From NCBI RefSeq assembly GCF_002073915.1, contig NZ_CP012841.1, positions 440,904-504,903 on the forward strand: DNA of 64,000 bases, written 5' to 3'. Made by a program: the position numbers and the translations under genes. The stretch comes from Candidatus Riesia pediculicola. Its GTDB lineage: Bacteria; Pseudomonadota; Gammaproteobacteria; Enterobacterales; Enterobacteriaceae. How positions within the stretch are numbered: the stretch's first letter is position 1; each line of letters begins with the position of its first letter. A model generated the notes under the pieces. It did not search any database. It was not told the DNA's origin and was given only the letters and a program-made list of their open reading frames with translations. Below are positions 9,699 through 19,716 of the stretch, one piece after another.

Positions 9699-10877
9699 TC
9701 ACTCAGATTGTTTCCTTAAAAATGTTGGAATTTCTAAGTAATTTTTTTTCTCTTCATCTGAAGAACGCTTTTTTTCAATTGTTTTATTTACAGTACTAAA
9801 ATAATTTTCCTTACTAGAATCCAGAGATAAATGTTGGACATAGTTTTTTTCTGAATTGAATCTTAAAGAATCGTTTTCTTTCTGATGAATTATGGGAATT
9901 TCTGATCTTCTTCTGCGAGGAGAATCCATTCCAATTCCAGTAGCGACTACGGTCACTCTGAGTTCATCATTCATTTCTGGATCGAGAGAAGTTCCGATGA
10001 TTACCGTAGCATTATCAGATGAAAAGGATCGAATTGCATTTCCTACTGTTTCAAATTCATCTAATCTAAGATTAAAACCTGCATTAATGTTAACTAATAC
10101 TCCCCTCGCTCCAGATAAATTAACATCTTCTAAAAGCGGACTGAAAATAGCCATTTCAGATGCTTCTTCTGCCCTATCTTCTCCTCTTGCAGATCCAGAA
10201 CCCATCATAGCATTTCCCATTTCTGACATTACAGTTCTGACATCGGCAAAATCTACGTTCATCAAACCAGGTCTAGTAATTAACTCTGCGATTCCCTGTA
10301 CAGCGTTTTTTAAAACGTCGTTAGCTGCGCCAAAAGCATCCAGTAAAGAAATTCCTCTTCCGAGAGTTTTCAATAATTTATCGTTTGGTAAAGTAATTAA
10401 AGAATCGACTTGTTTAGACAGTTCTAAAATACCACCTTCTGCAAAAGACATGCGTTTCTTACCTTCGAATCCGAATGGTTTTGTTACAACTGCAACAGTG
10501 AGAACATTGAGTTCTTTTGCGATTTCCGCTATTACTGGAGAAGCTCCAGTACCAGTTCCTCCTCCCATACCGGAGGCGATGAACACCATATCCGCCCCTT
10601 CCAATATGTTTTTTATCGACTCTCTATCTTCTTCTGCTGCTTGTCTACCAATTTCTGGATTTGCTCCTGCACCTAACCCTTTTGTTAGATTGTTTCCAAT
10701 TTGGATTGTCTGCCCAATCGACATTTTTCTTAGGGCTTGCGCATCGGTATTGATTACAAAAAATTCAACTCCTTCTATCTTTTCTCTCGCCATATATTCG
10801 ACAGCATTTCCTCCTCCTCCACCTACACCGATCACTTTAATGATCGCATCATTGATTGATTCGGTTGATTCGAGCAT
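9699..10877 (-). CDS. ftsZ: Cell division protein FtsZ
   Basis: Tubulin-like GTPase that forms the Z ring at midcell. Counting from the ATG at 10877 the protein has 392 residues (383 in E. coli). The GTP signature GGGTGTG is at residues 105-111, [12 protein letters not shown] lies near the N-terminus, and the T7 loop [11 protein letters not shown] is intact. The spacer after about residue 320 is divergent, but the C-terminal peptide IPTFLRKQ that binds FtsA and ZipA is kept. A GTG codon at 10895 would add six residues; the ATG start aligns better with E. coli. It follows ftsA by 36 bases at the end of the cluster. Confidence 0.98.
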   Translation of the reverse strand: MLESTESINDAIIKVIGVGGGGGNAVEYMAREKIEGVEFFVINTDAQALRKMSIGQTIQIGNNLTKGLGAGANPEIGRQAAEEDRESIKNILEGADMVFIASGMGGGTGTGASPVIAEIAKELNVLTVAVVTKPFGFEGKKRMSFAEGGILELSKQVDSLITLPNDKLLKTLGRGISLLDAFGAANDVLKNAVQGIAELITRPGLMNVDFADVRTVMSEMGNAMMGSGSARGEDRAEEASEMAIFSPLLEDVNLSGARGVLVNINAGFNLRLDEFETVGNAIRSFSSDNATVIIGTSLDPEMNDELRVTVVATGIGMDSPRRRRSEIPIIHQKENDSLRFNSEKNYVQHLSLDSSKENYFSTVNKTIEKKRSSDEEKKNYLEIPTFLRKQSE

Positions 10878-10913
10878 GATTCTTTTTACCCTCACTTAAC
10901 AATTTAATGGTAA

Positions 10914-12182
10914 TTAAAATTCTCTTTTAATCCAATTAATAACCTTATGTAACCATGTATTCAATAAAGTTTTCTTTGTGCATCTCGATTCATCTTGTAA
11001 ATAAACATATTTTCCATAATGTAAAAGACCGATCACTGTTGAATAATTTGACTCTTCTGCATATTTGATCGATCCTGCAACGTTTAATGGTTTCCCAATT
11101 CTAACTTGATTCGTCTTGAATACTGTTTTAGCACACTCAATAATTCCTTCTATCTTAGATCCTCCACCTGTTAAAACGATTCCAAATTTGATCATATCTC
11201 TTTTATCTGATTGAAATCGAAGTTGTTTTTGTAATCGTAAAATTTCTGAGTTTACAAAACCTAGAAGCTCCATGTATCTTGGTTCTATTACTTTGGATAA
11301 CGAATAACGTTTTAGAACTTTTGTTGAAGACCTACCTGAAATATCAGGTATCTCGATCTGTTCTTCTTTATCAATAAGATTGCTACAAGCACATCCATAT
11401 TTAATCTTAATGATTTCTGCATCATTCATTAATGTTCCAAAAACATATGCAATATCACTGGTTACTATATTTCCTGCGTAGGGTATGACTTTGGTATGTC
11501 GTAAAGAACCTCCAGAATAGATAGCAATATCCATCGTTCCTCCTCCGATATCGATCATACAAACTCCTAATTCTCTTTCTTCTTCTGTTAAAACTGAATA
11601 GCTAGATGCTAAACCAGAAAATATGACCTGATCTACTTTAATTCCACATCTTTCTACAGCTTTAATTAAATTTTTTGTCATATCTACGTGGCAGGTAATG
11701 ATGTGAACTTTTGCTTGTATCCTTACTCCAGATAATCCTATAGGATTTCTAATACCTACTTGATGATCGATTGCATATTCTTGCGGAATGACATGAAGAA
11801 TCTCATATTTATCTCTAATACGAACTGATTTTGCTGTATGAACTACATTATCTACATCTTCTTGTGTTACTTCTTCTTTAGAAAGAATTGGAACGATTCC
11901 AATTTCATTTTGACAATTTATATGTTTTCCGGAAATTGCTAAATATACAGAGGATACTTGACAATCGGCCATCATTTCCGCTTGTTCAATCACTTGACGA
12001 ATACATTGCACGACCGATTCCAAATTATTTACATATCCTTTGTTCATCCCTTGAGATTGAACATTTCCAATTCCTATTACGTTAATGGTTCCATCTTGAA
12101 GTATTTCTCCGACTAAAGAGGATACTTTGTAAGTTCCGATCTCTAACCCAACTATTAGTTTTTTATCTGCTATTTTAGCCAT
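10914..12182 (-). CDS. ftsA: Cell division protein FtsA
   Basis: Actin-like ATPase that tethers FtsZ to the membrane and recruits later division proteins. The protein has 422 residues (420 in E. coli). GLEIGTYKV is the phosphate-1 motif, MIDIGGGTMDIA the phosphate-2 motif near residue 210, and VLTGGGSKIEG the adenosine motif. The C-terminal amphipathic membrane-targeting helix is WLHKVINWIKREF. The 518 bases upstream, where ftsQ lies in E. coli, carry no recognisable gene. ftsZ follows after 36 bases. Confidence 0.98.
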   Translation of the reverse strand: MAKIADKKLIVGLEIGTYKVSSLVGEILQDGTINVIGIGNVQSQGMNKGYVNNLESVVQCIRQVIEQAEMMADCQVSSVYLAISGKHINCQNEIGIVPILSKEEVTQEDVDNVVHTAKSVRIRDKYEILHVIPQEYAIDHQVGIRNPIGLSGVRIQAKVHIITCHVDMTKNLIKAVERCGIKVDQVIFSGLASSYSVLTEEERELGVCMIDIGGGTMDIAIYSGGSLRHTKVIPYAGNIVTSDIAYVFGTLMNDAEIIKIKYGCACSNLIDKEEQIEIPDISGRSSTKVLKRYSLSKVIEPRYMELLGFVNSEILRLQKQLRFQSDKRDMIKFGIVLTGGGSKIEGIIECAKTVFKTNQVRIGKPLNVAGSIKYAEESNYSTVIGLLHYGKYVYLQDESRCTKKTLLNTWLHKVINWIKREF

Positions 12183-12700
12183 ATCGAATATTTTTTGGAT
12201 TCAAATCACGTTTTGAACAGAATTTTATTTTTTTTAGAATTTATATGATTTTTTCATTCATCGTAATCTATATTTTGATCTTTTTTGATCTTTTCTCTGA
12301 AAGGTAAAAAATTGATTTTTGGGAGAATTTTTATATCATTCTTCTATTCTAATAGTTCTTATCTTATTTTCTATAGATCTTTGAATACGTTCAAAATACA
12401 TCGAATCATACGATGAAAAATTCAATTCATGTGTTAGAGCGGATCTTTCGAAGATCTTATGTTCGTAATGAGTATGATTTTTCTTATAAAGAAATGTATC
12501 AAACAAAAAATCATCTATATCAATGAATTTTTCAGAATATACCAATTCTTATCTTCTGAAAGATTTTCTTTTAAAAAATTGGTATTTTGTGAAATCATCT
12601 TTTGATTGTGAAGATAAGATAAACTTAAAAAGTTATACATATACATTTTTCAATCAAAACGAACTACAAACGATAATTGAAAATATAGAATATAAAATTC
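12183..12700. other. Non-coding gap at the ftsQ position
   Basis: 518 bases between ddlB and ftsA, where enterobacteria carry ftsQ. All three minus-strand frames are interrupted. The longest open segment (12336-12545, TTG start, 69 codons) has no transmembrane helix and no likeness to the FtsQ POTRA or beta domains. The region may be a fully eroded ftsQ and may also provide a promoter for ftsA-ftsZ. Confidence 0.6.
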
Positions 12701-13627
12701 TTAATAAAGAATTTTTCCTACTAATTTTGAGAAAGACATGCCTGATTGTTCAGCGGCAATCTTAACTAAACTCCGATCAGTCATTCCTGGAACAGTGTTA
12801 ATTTCTAATAAATAGAAGTTTCCGTCATAGTTTTGCTTGAGATCTACTCTGGATAATCCAAAACAACCTATTGCTTTATAAGCAGCTAATGCAATTTTTT
12901 TGATTAGAATTTCTTTTGATTGACTTGAACCTCCTGGACAAATGTACTCTACGAACTTATCATATTTATTTCCATAAGAAAATATTTCATCTCCATATAG
13001 ATCAATTTTAATCGAGGGTAATATGTAGTACGGATTTAAGATCGATACAGTATATTCTGGACCAATTATGTATTTTTCTATAATAATGTACTGATCATAC
13101 TTAAAAGATTCTACCAGAATTCTTTCGGCTTCTTTCAAAGAGAACGCTTTTCTTACTCCTATACTGGATCCTTCTGAGTCAGGTTTAATTATTAAAGGAA
13201 ATCCAATTTTTTTAAAAACAGAAGATATTGCAGATCTAGGTTGCATAAAAAAAGATTTTTTATTAATATAAAAAAAAGGAGCTGTTGGTAATTTTAAAGA
13301 AAACCATATTTTTTTGGTCAAAATTTTGTGTGTTCCTATAAAAGAAGAGTAAAAACCATTTCCTGTATAATTCATCTTGAATTTGTCTAATATTCTTTGA
13401 ATTGTTCCATCTTCTCCATTTTTTCCATGCAATGCAATGAAAATTTTATCATACCGAACAGAAGCGATGCGATCGATACTAAATTGGTATTTGGTATCGA
13501 TCAGATCCGATTGAATTCCGAGGTCTTTTAAAGAATTTGCTATGTTCTTTCCAGACTTTAAAGAAATCGTTCTTTCACTAGAATTTCCACCATATAGTAT
13601 TGCAACTTTCAATTCTTTATATCTCAT
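12701..13627 (-). CDS. ddlB: D-alanine--D-alanine ligase
   Basis: ATP-grasp enzyme that joins two D-Ala to make the dipeptide added by MurF. The protein has 308 residues (306 in E. coli DdlB). Present are YGGNSSER near the N-terminus, the ATP-binding IIKPDSEGSSIGV around residue 155, LSRVDL and the Mg-binding LLEINTVPGMT near the C-terminus. Its ATG lies inside the end of murC (11-base overlap), so translation is probably coupled. D-Ala comes from Alr, encoded at 4.5-5.6 kb. Confidence 0.97.
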   Translation of the reverse strand: MRYKELKVAILYGGNSSERTISLKSGKNIANSLKDLGIQSDLIDTKYQFSIDRIASVRYDKIFIALHGKNGEDGTIQRILDKFKMNYTGNGFYSSFIGTHKILTKKIWFSLKLPTAPFFYINKKSFFMQPRSAISSVFKKIGFPLIIKPDSEGSSIGVRKAFSLKEAERILVESFKYDQYIIIEKYIIGPEYTVSILNPYYILPSIKIDLYGDEIFSYGNKYDKFVEYICPGGSSQSKEILIKKIALAAYKAIGCFGLSRVDLKQNYDGNFYLLEINTVPGMTDRSLVKIAAEQSGMSFSKLVGKILY

Positions 13628-15074
13628 ATTTACCTATTGGATGCGATATTTTTTTAATAGTATTGCATATCTTTATGCAATCATATTCAGAGGCGCTTTG
13701 AACTAAAATGATATCTTTATTTTGAATAACTTTTTTTAAAATATCGATCAATTGATCTTCTTTAAAAAAGAGAAAAGATGTATTTTTTTTTCTGTTTTTC
13801 ATCTCTTGATGAAACGAAAAAACATTTAATTTAGATATTTCCCTTTCCCCTGAAGAACATATTTCAGTGATCAATAATAAATCTACTTTTTCTAGCACAT
13901 TCAAAAAGTAATTATAAAATTTTTGAAATCTGGTATATCGATGAGGTTGAAAGATCATTATTATCCTATTTCTTTTCCATCCTACTCTTATCGTTTCAAT
14001 AGTAAATCGAATAGCATTAGGATGATGACCATAATCACTGATTAATAAGAATTTACAAAAATTTCCATCTTGATTTTTAAGAATAAATTTTCCTAAAAAA
14101 TCTAACCTATTAGAAACTCCTTTGAAGCATTTTATAGATTTTTGTATTCTATCTTCTTTAATTCCGAAAAGTTTTCCTAATATGATAGTTGAAGTTGCAT
14201 TTAAAACATTATGTACCCCAGGAGTATTCATCTGAAATGAATAGATAGAATGAGATGGATCCAAAATGGAAAAGTGACATCGATTTTTTTTTTGTTCATA
14301 AGAAAGAATTCTAAAATGAGAATCTTTTCTAAATCCATATGTTATCATTTGACAATGTATATTTTTTATAATAGATCGAATAGCTGAATTTTCTATACAT
14401 AGTATCACTTTGGAAAAGTGAGATAATTTTTGAATAAATTTCAAGAAAGTATGTTTTAACTTTTTAAAACTATTTTCATAGTTATTAATATGATCTACTT
14501 CTAAACCGGTAACTATCAGAACTGAAGGGTCAAATTGGAGAAAAATAGGATGGCTTTCGTCCATTTCTATGACTACTATTTCATTTCTTTCATTCCAATA
14601 TGCACATTCTTTTAATGATTTTGAAAATCCTCCGATTATGTAATTTGGATGAAAGTTTTCGTTTTTTAACATTTCAGAAATCATAGAAGTTGTAGTTGTT
14701 TTTCCATGAGTTCCTGTTATAACTATACTGAATCTGTTCTTCACTATTTCAGATAATATTTCGATTCTATGAAAAACAGGAATGTTATATTTTTGTGCTT
14801 CAACGATTTCGACGTTATCCTGTGAAATTGCTGAAGAGATGACGATCAAATCTGATCCAATAACATTTTTAGGTCGATGAAAAAAATTAATCTTTGCTCC
14901 CATTGAAATTAATTGGTCTGTCATTTTATTCTTTAGAAGATCGGAACCATATATTTCATATCCAGATTCGATTAAGACTTTTGCTAAGCTTCCCATTCCG
15001 ACACCTCCTATACCGATTAAATAAATTTTAACTTTAGAAGGATTGTTTCTTGATAATAGTTCTTTTAAATTCAT
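13617..15074 (-). CDS. murC: UDP-N-acetylmuramate--L-alanine ligase
   Basis: Adds L-Ala, the first residue of the stem peptide, to UDP-MurNAc in the cytoplasm. The protein has 485 residues (491 in E. coli). It has the Mur-ligase Rossmann start IGIGGVGMGSLA, the P-loop TGTHGKTTTT near residue 120, and the C-terminal FQPHRYTRF. murB does not adjoin it, in line with enterobacterial rather than Legionella or Pseudomonas gene order. murG lies 37 bases upstream and ddlB overlaps it at the 3' end. Confidence 0.97.
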   Translation of the reverse strand: MNLKELLSRNNPSKVKIYLIGIGGVGMGSLAKVLIESGYEIYGSDLLKNKMTDQLISMGAKINFFHRPKNVIGSDLIVISSAISQDNVEIVEAQKYNIPVFHRIEILSEIVKNRFSIVITGTHGKTTTTSMISEMLKNENFHPNYIIGGFSKSLKECAYWNERNEIVVIEMDESHPIFLQFDPSVLIVTGLEVDHINNYENSFKKLKHTFLKFIQKLSHFSKVILCIENSAIRSIIKNIHCQMITYGFRKDSHFRILSYEQKKNRCHFSILDPSHSIYSFQMNTPGVHNVLNATSTIILGKLFGIKEDRIQKSIKCFKGVSNRLDFLGKFILKNQDGNFCKFLLISDYGHHPNAIRFTIETIRVGWKRNRIIMIFQPHRYTRFQKFYNYFLNVLEKVDLLLITEICSSGEREISKLNVFSFHQEMKNRKKNTSFLFFKEDQLIDILKKVIQNKDIILVQSASEYDCIKICNTIKKISHPIGKYEI

Positions 15075-15111
15075 TTTAATATTTTTGTTTAGTTCTAAAC
15101 TGTAATGATTT

Positions 15112-16185
15112 TTATTTTTTTGAAGATATGATTAGATTTTTTACAATTTTTTCTTCTGAATTCCGTACAAATAAGATACTTTTAAATTTTTTTGATATCC
15201 TAGATATTTCATCACGATTCCATTTTTTTAATTGATTAATCAATTTTTCAGAAAAAAAATTCGATTGTTCAATAATTTTAATGAGTCCAGATTTAATTAA
15301 AGGTTCAATATTCCGGTATTGATGATTATCTCGGTGTTTGTAAGGAACAAAAATGGTCGGTAATCCTATTGAATCTATTTCACTAACTGTCATGGCTCCG
15401 GATCTTCCAATGAGAATATCTGCCCAACGATAAGCCGAAGCAATATCTTGTATAAACTCAATAGTTTTATAACAATTTTCTTGAACACGAAGTCTTTTAT
15501 ATCTTTCTAGGGTAGAACTCTTCTTTCCTAAACCAGTTTGATGAAGGATTAAAACTTTGTTACAGATTTTCGAGGCAACTTTCGGTATTTTTTTGTTAAA
15601 AATGTCAGATCCTTGACTACCTCCTATCACTAAAACTCGAACTTTTCCAATTCTTTCATAAATTCTATATTTTGCAAATGGAATCGATAATATTTCTTTC
15701 CGAATTGGATTTCCTACAGTTTGAGCTTGAGAAAAAGTTTTGGGATAGGCTTGCAAAATTTTAGAAGCAACTTTTGATAACAATCTATTTGTTAATCCTG
15801 CAACTTTATTTTGTTCATGCAAGACCATCGGAATTCTGCAAATCCAAGATGCTACTCCGCTTGGAGCAGATACATATCCTCCTAATCCAAAAACAACATT
15901 TGGTTTATGTTTTCGAATAATTTTGATTGATTGTATTATCGAGAAAACTAGCTCAAAAAATTTTTTAAAATATTGAAAAAAATTCCTTCTTTTTAATCTA
16001 GAAATTTTTATAGTTTCTAAAATAAATCCGTATTTTGGAACAATGTTTCGTTCCATTCCTGTTTTCGATCCGATCCATATCACGTCCCATTGTATCTTTC
16101 TGAAATGTTGAGCAATTATTATTCCTGGAAATATATGACCTCCTGTTCCTCCGGATATAATGATTATTTTTTGAATTTGATTCAT
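15112..16185 (-). CDS. murG: UDP-GlcNAc:undecaprenyl-PP-MurNAc-pentapeptide GlcNAc transferase
   Basis: Membrane-associated glycosyltransferase that converts lipid I to lipid II. The protein has 357 residues (355 in E. coli). The N-terminal lipid-contact loop is SGGTGGHIFPG, the second G loop is VFGLGGYVSAP, and the C-terminal GT-B nucleotide site includes VLVIGGSQGSDIFN and GRSGAMTVSEI. It starts 4 bases after the ftsW stop, so the two are certainly cotranscribed. Confidence 0.97.
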   Translation of the reverse strand: MNQIQKIIIISGGTGGHIFPGIIIAQHFRKIQWDVIWIGSKTGMERNIVPKYGFILETIKISRLKRRNFFQYFKKFFELVFSIIQSIKIIRKHKPNVVFGLGGYVSAPSGVASWICRIPMVLHEQNKVAGLTNRLLSKVASKILQAYPKTFSQAQTVGNPIRKEILSIPFAKYRIYERIGKVRVLVIGGSQGSDIFNKKIPKVASKICNKVLILHQTGLGKKSSTLERYKRLRVQENCYKTIEFIQDIASAYRWADILIGRSGAMTVSEIDSIGLPTIFVPYKHRDNHQYRNIEPLIKSGLIKIIEQSNFFSEKLINQLKKWNRDEISRISKKFKSILFVRNSEEKIVKNLIISSKK

Positions 16186-16189
16186 ATAA

Positions 16190-17299
16190 TTACCTTCTAA
16201 ATGCTTGAATTTTATTCATTTTAGTCTCAAAATCTATCCTTAATAATATTGCAATCTTAATACAAGTTATTAACTTACTAGAACCTCCGTAACTGATTAT
16301 CGGCAACGTGGTTCCTTTTATCGGTAGAATTCCTATAGAAGATCCTATATTGATAATGGATTGTATGATTATTAATAAACTAATTGAGTAAGCTAAAAAT
16401 CCAGAAAAATATTGAAAATCTTTCAAAGCGTTTCTTCCAATATTCATTCCCTGAAAAAATATAAAAAACAAAGATATCACTATCATTGCAATGCCTAAAT
16501 ATCCCAGTTCTTCTCCAATGATAGATATGATAAAATCCGTGTGAGGTTCTGGAAGGAAATTTATTTTTTGAATTGAGTTTCCGATGCCCTGTCCGAACAT
16601 TTTTCCTCTTCCAAAAGATAACATAGAATGAACCAATTGATATCCATCTCCTAAATAATTAGACCAAGGATTCAAAAAAGATATTAATCTTTTTGCTCTA
16701 TATGAACGAAAATATATTAAAGATAGAACTATCGTTGTAAAGATGGCACTGCTTGCTGATAGAAAAAGAAAGTTTTTTCCAATCAAAAATAGCATAAATA
16801 AAAGAGATGAATATAATATTACTAACGTTCCAAAATCGGGTTGTGATAAAAGTAATTTAGATACGATAAGAATTATAGAAATTAATTGAATTGTGGAAGT
16901 TTTTTTGTTTTTTTCAGATAGATAAGAAGATAAATAGCAAGAAAAAGATATTTTTACTAGTTCAGAAGGCTGAATAAATGCAATTTTAATATTTATCCAT
17001 CTTTTTGCTCCATGGTTTGATATTCCAAAATAATTCAATGTGAGCAATAATATTATGGAACATAATATTAATTTATTCTTATTCTTTTTCCACTTATATA
17101 TAGGTACATTAAATACAAAAATCATACATAAGATGGATATGATTGAATGAATGAAGTTCTTCTTTAAAAAAGATAGATAATCTGTTCTTATTCGATTTCC
17201 AACAGATACGGAAGAAGAACCTACCATGATGATGCTAAAGATTAACAAAATGATCGTGACTGATAGAAGAGATCGATTATAGAGATGAGATTTTTTCAT
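16190..17299 (-). CDS. ftsW: Septal peptidoglycan glycosyltransferase FtsW
   Basis: SEDS-family polymerase that joins lipid II into septal glycan together with FtsI. The protein has 369 residues against 414 in E. coli; the shortening is mainly at the N-terminal cytoplasmic tail. Many hydrophobic segments are seen, consistent with about ten helices. Conserved SEDS stretches are IQPSELVKI, NPWSNYLGDGYQL, the loop PEPHTDFI with its conserved Asp, EELGYLG, and GTTLPIISYGGSS near the end. murD lies 21 bases upstream and murG follows directly. Confidence 0.96.
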   Translation of the reverse strand: MKKSHLYNRSLLSVTIILLIFSIIMVGSSSVSVGNRIRTDYLSFLKKNFIHSIISILCMIFVFNVPIYKWKKNKNKLILCSIILLLTLNYFGISNHGAKRWINIKIAFIQPSELVKISFSCYLSSYLSEKNKKTSTIQLISIILIVSKLLLSQPDFGTLVILYSSLLFMLFLIGKNFLFLSASSAIFTTIVLSLIYFRSYRAKRLISFLNPWSNYLGDGYQLVHSMLSFGRGKMFGQGIGNSIQKINFLPEPHTDFIISIIGEELGYLGIAMIVISLFFIFFQGMNIGRNALKDFQYFSGFLAYSISLLIIIQSIINIGSSIGILPIKGTTLPIISYGGSSKLITCIKIAILLRIDFETKMNKIQAFRR

Positions 17300-17320
17300 C
17301 TTTTGAATGCTTTCTTAAAG

Positions 17321-18640
17321 TTAAGAACCCAATTTTTTAGCTATTTCTGAAAAAACTGATCCTCGATGTTCGAAGTTAGAGAATTGATCCAAACTGGAGC
17401 AAGCTGGGGATAACAATATAATATCTCCTGATTCAGTATTCTTTGAAACTTTTAACATGCACTGTTCTAACGTATTTAATACGATACTATCGTTTCTCAA
17501 TTTTCCGAACTTTAACTTGTCTTTTCCAAAACAATATATCCGTATCTTTTTTTTGTAAGATACGAATTCCTTTAAACGAGATATCTTTGACTTTCTTTTA
17601 TCACCCCCTAATAGCAAATGTATCTTATTATTTGCTTTTATGCTCTTCAGAGCGGCAATTGTACTTTCTATATTGGTTGATTTTGAATCATTGATCCATA
17701 TAACTCCATTTTTTTTGTGAACCACTTGTAATCTATGTGGTAAACCTGAATATCGAGATATAACAAAGAGACTTATATTGATTGGAATTCCGATAATTTC
17801 TGAAAGACAAAGTGTTGCTAGAAAATTCATATGATTGTGCTGTCCAATAATTTTGATAAATTTTATATGAATCAAATCTTTTTCAAATCTTTGAATTGTA
17901 TTCTTTTTTGTGTTTAACCGGTAATCACCAGAATTAATTCCAAAACTCAAAAAATTTCTTTTATCGATTTCTTTTGGCCATATTCGATTATCCATGATAT
18001 TGATAACACAATTTTTTGCAAAATCATAAATTTTTAGCTTTGCTGAAAGGTATTGATACATTCCGAATGGATATCGATCCATATGATTTTCTGAGATGTT
18101 CAAAATAACAGCTCCAATAGATTTAAGAGTACTCGTAATTTCCAATTGAAAACTGGACAATTCTAAGATATATATATCATAATCGTAATTCAATAATTCC
18201 AGTACAGGAACTCCTATATTTCCACCGAGCCCAACTTTTAAATTAGCTTTCTTAGCTATTTCCGTCAAAACAGAAGCTGTTGTACTTTTCCCGTTTGAAC
18301 CAGTGATAGAAATGATCTTTTTATCTCGGTCCACTTCTCTACAAAAAAGTTCAATATCTCCTATTATCTCGATTCCTTTTCTATATGCTATTTGTATTTC
18401 TTCGTGTAATCGACTTACTCCTGGACTTAAGACAATTAGATCAGAACTAACAATCCATCCTCGATTCCAACTCCCAAAATGATAAATAACTCCTTCAGGA
18501 ATGGAATGTTTCGTATATGAAGGATATTGAGTATCAATGACTTTTGGGAATATTTTTTTAGATAAGAAGAAATTAATACAAGATAAACCAGTTTTTCCTA
18601 ATCCAATAATAACTACTTTTTTTCCAAAATAATTTACCAT
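17321..18640 (-). CDS. murD: UDP-N-acetylmuramoyl-L-alanine--D-glutamate ligase
   Basis: Adds D-Glu, made by MurI at 50.9 kb, to UDP-MurNAc-L-Ala. From the ATG at 18640 the protein has 439 residues (438 in E. coli) and begins with the typical FGKKVVIIGLGKTGLS. An in-frame start at 18685 would add 15 residues without family counterpart and is rejected. The P-loop is ITGSNGKSTT, followed by HMDRYPF and the C-terminal LLSPACSSLDQF. The start overlaps the mraY end by 7 bases. Confidence 0.96.
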   Translation of the reverse strand: MVNYFGKKVVIIGLGKTGLSCINFFLSKKIFPKVIDTQYPSYTKHSIPEGVIYHFGSWNRGWIVSSDLIVLSPGVSRLHEEIQIAYRKGIEIIGDIELFCREVDRDKKIISITGSNGKSTTASVLTEIAKKANLKVGLGGNIGVPVLELLNYDYDIYILELSSFQLEITSTLKSIGAVILNISENHMDRYPFGMYQYLSAKLKIYDFAKNCVINIMDNRIWPKEIDKRNFLSFGINSGDYRLNTKKNTIQRFEKDLIHIKFIKIIGQHNHMNFLATLCLSEIIGIPINISLFVISRYSGLPHRLQVVHKKNGVIWINDSKSTNIESTIAALKSIKANNKIHLLLGGDKRKSKISRLKEFVSYKKKIRIYCFGKDKLKFGKLRNDSIVLNTLEQCMLKVSKNTESGDIILLSPACSSLDQFSNFEHRGSVFSEIAKKLGS

Positions 18641-19716
18641 GTTATTAACAACCCAAAAATAGAAAACATTAAAGATATAATCCAAAATTTAAAAATAATT
18701 TCTGGTTCAGAATATCCTAACAGTTCATAATGATGATGTATAGGAGCCATTAAGTAAAACCTTTTATGAAATAATTTAAAATAAAATATTTGAAATATAA
18801 CCGAACTTACTTCCACAGTAAAAATTCCACCGATAAGCAATAGATTTAATTCCTTTTCAAGTAACACAGATATCAATCCCATAGTACTTCCCAAAGACAA
18901 CGATCCGACATCCCCCATGAATAACTTAGCTGGATGAATATTAAACCATAAAAAACCTGTACAAGATCCAATTATGGCAAAACACGCAATCGCTATTTCT
19001 GAATAATCTTTAATATTATGTAGATTATTAACTGTTAATTCAGAAGAAACAATATTTTGAGAACTTAGAATCGATATTACGGAAAATGAAAGATATACAA
19101 AAATTAGAGGCATTGAAACTAATCCATCTAATCCATCTGTTATATTTACTGCATTACTCATTCCAACTATTATAAGGTAAGAAATCATTACTCTTACAAA
19201 TAAACATATGCTAGATCCAACAGAAATATCATCTTTTTTTAGAAAGTTGTTTGAAAAATCATTCGAAGTATATAAAAAAAATAACATAATTATTGTCAGT
19301 AAGGATTGCCAAAAATATTTCCATCCAGCTGTTAACCCTTTCGAATTTCTATAAACAATTTTTTTATAATCGTCTATAAAACCAATTAATCCGTAAAAAA
19401 ATATGGAAAAAAATATATATTGGATATATTTGACATTGAGATTAGACCATAAAAACATTGAAGATAATACTGAGGATATTATCAATAATCCACCAAAAGT
19501 TGGTGTTTTTCTCTTTTTCAAGTGAGATTTAGGATTTTCTTCTCTAACTTTTTGAAAGAATTGAATTGACTTAAGCTTTCTAATAAAAACTGGTGCGAAC
19601 AATGTGAAGAATATAGCTGAAGTTAAAAAACTTGCTAACATTCTAAATGTTAACTGAGAAAAAAAGATAAAATTTTCTGTGTTTTTTAATAACTTTTTTA
19701 ATAAAAAAAATATCAA
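18634..19716 (-). CDS. mraY: Phospho-MurNAc-pentapeptide transferase
   Basis: Integral membrane enzyme that moves phospho-MurNAc-pentapeptide onto undecaprenyl phosphate, giving lipid I. The protein has 360 residues, the same as E. coli. Conserved loops are KTPTFGGLLI, GFIDDYKKI with the paired Asp, NITDGLDGL, FMGDVGSLSLG and the His-rich APIHHHYELLG. The start codon is TTG and forms TTGA with the murF stop, so translation is likely coupled; the exact length match supports this start. Confidence 0.96.
   Translation of the reverse strand: MIFFLLKKLLKNTENFIFFSQLTFRMLASFLTSAIFFTLFAPVFIRKLKSIQFFQKVREENPKSHLKKRKTPTFGGLLIISSVLSSMFLWSNLNVKYIQYIFFSIFFYGLIGFIDDYKKIVYRNSKGLTAGWKYFWQSLLTIIMLFFLYTSNDFSNNFLKKDDISVGSSICLFVRVMISYLIIVGMSNAVNITDGLDGLVSMPLIFVYLSFSVISILSSQNIVSSELTVNNLHNIKDYSEIAIACFAIIGSCTGFLWFNIHPAKLFMGDVGSLSLGSTMGLISVLLEKELNLLLIGGIFTVEVSSVIFQIFYFKLFHKRFYLMAPIHHHYELLGYSEPEIIFKFWIISLMFSIFGLLITW

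Noticed and set aside
9892..10899. A 335-codon open frame on the plus strand
   Set aside because: It is the antisense shadow of ftsZ, which is unmistakable on the minus strand; the translated shadow has no family features and reflects codon structure only.
12336..12545. A 69-codon frame in the ftsQ gap as a diverged ftsQ
   Set aside because: It needs a TTG start, has no membrane helix and no likeness to FtsQ; 69 codons is far below the 276 of E. coli FtsQ.
12523..12765. An 80-codon plus-strand frame running into ddlB
   Set aside because: Its 3' part is antisense to ddlB and the 5' part has no family features.
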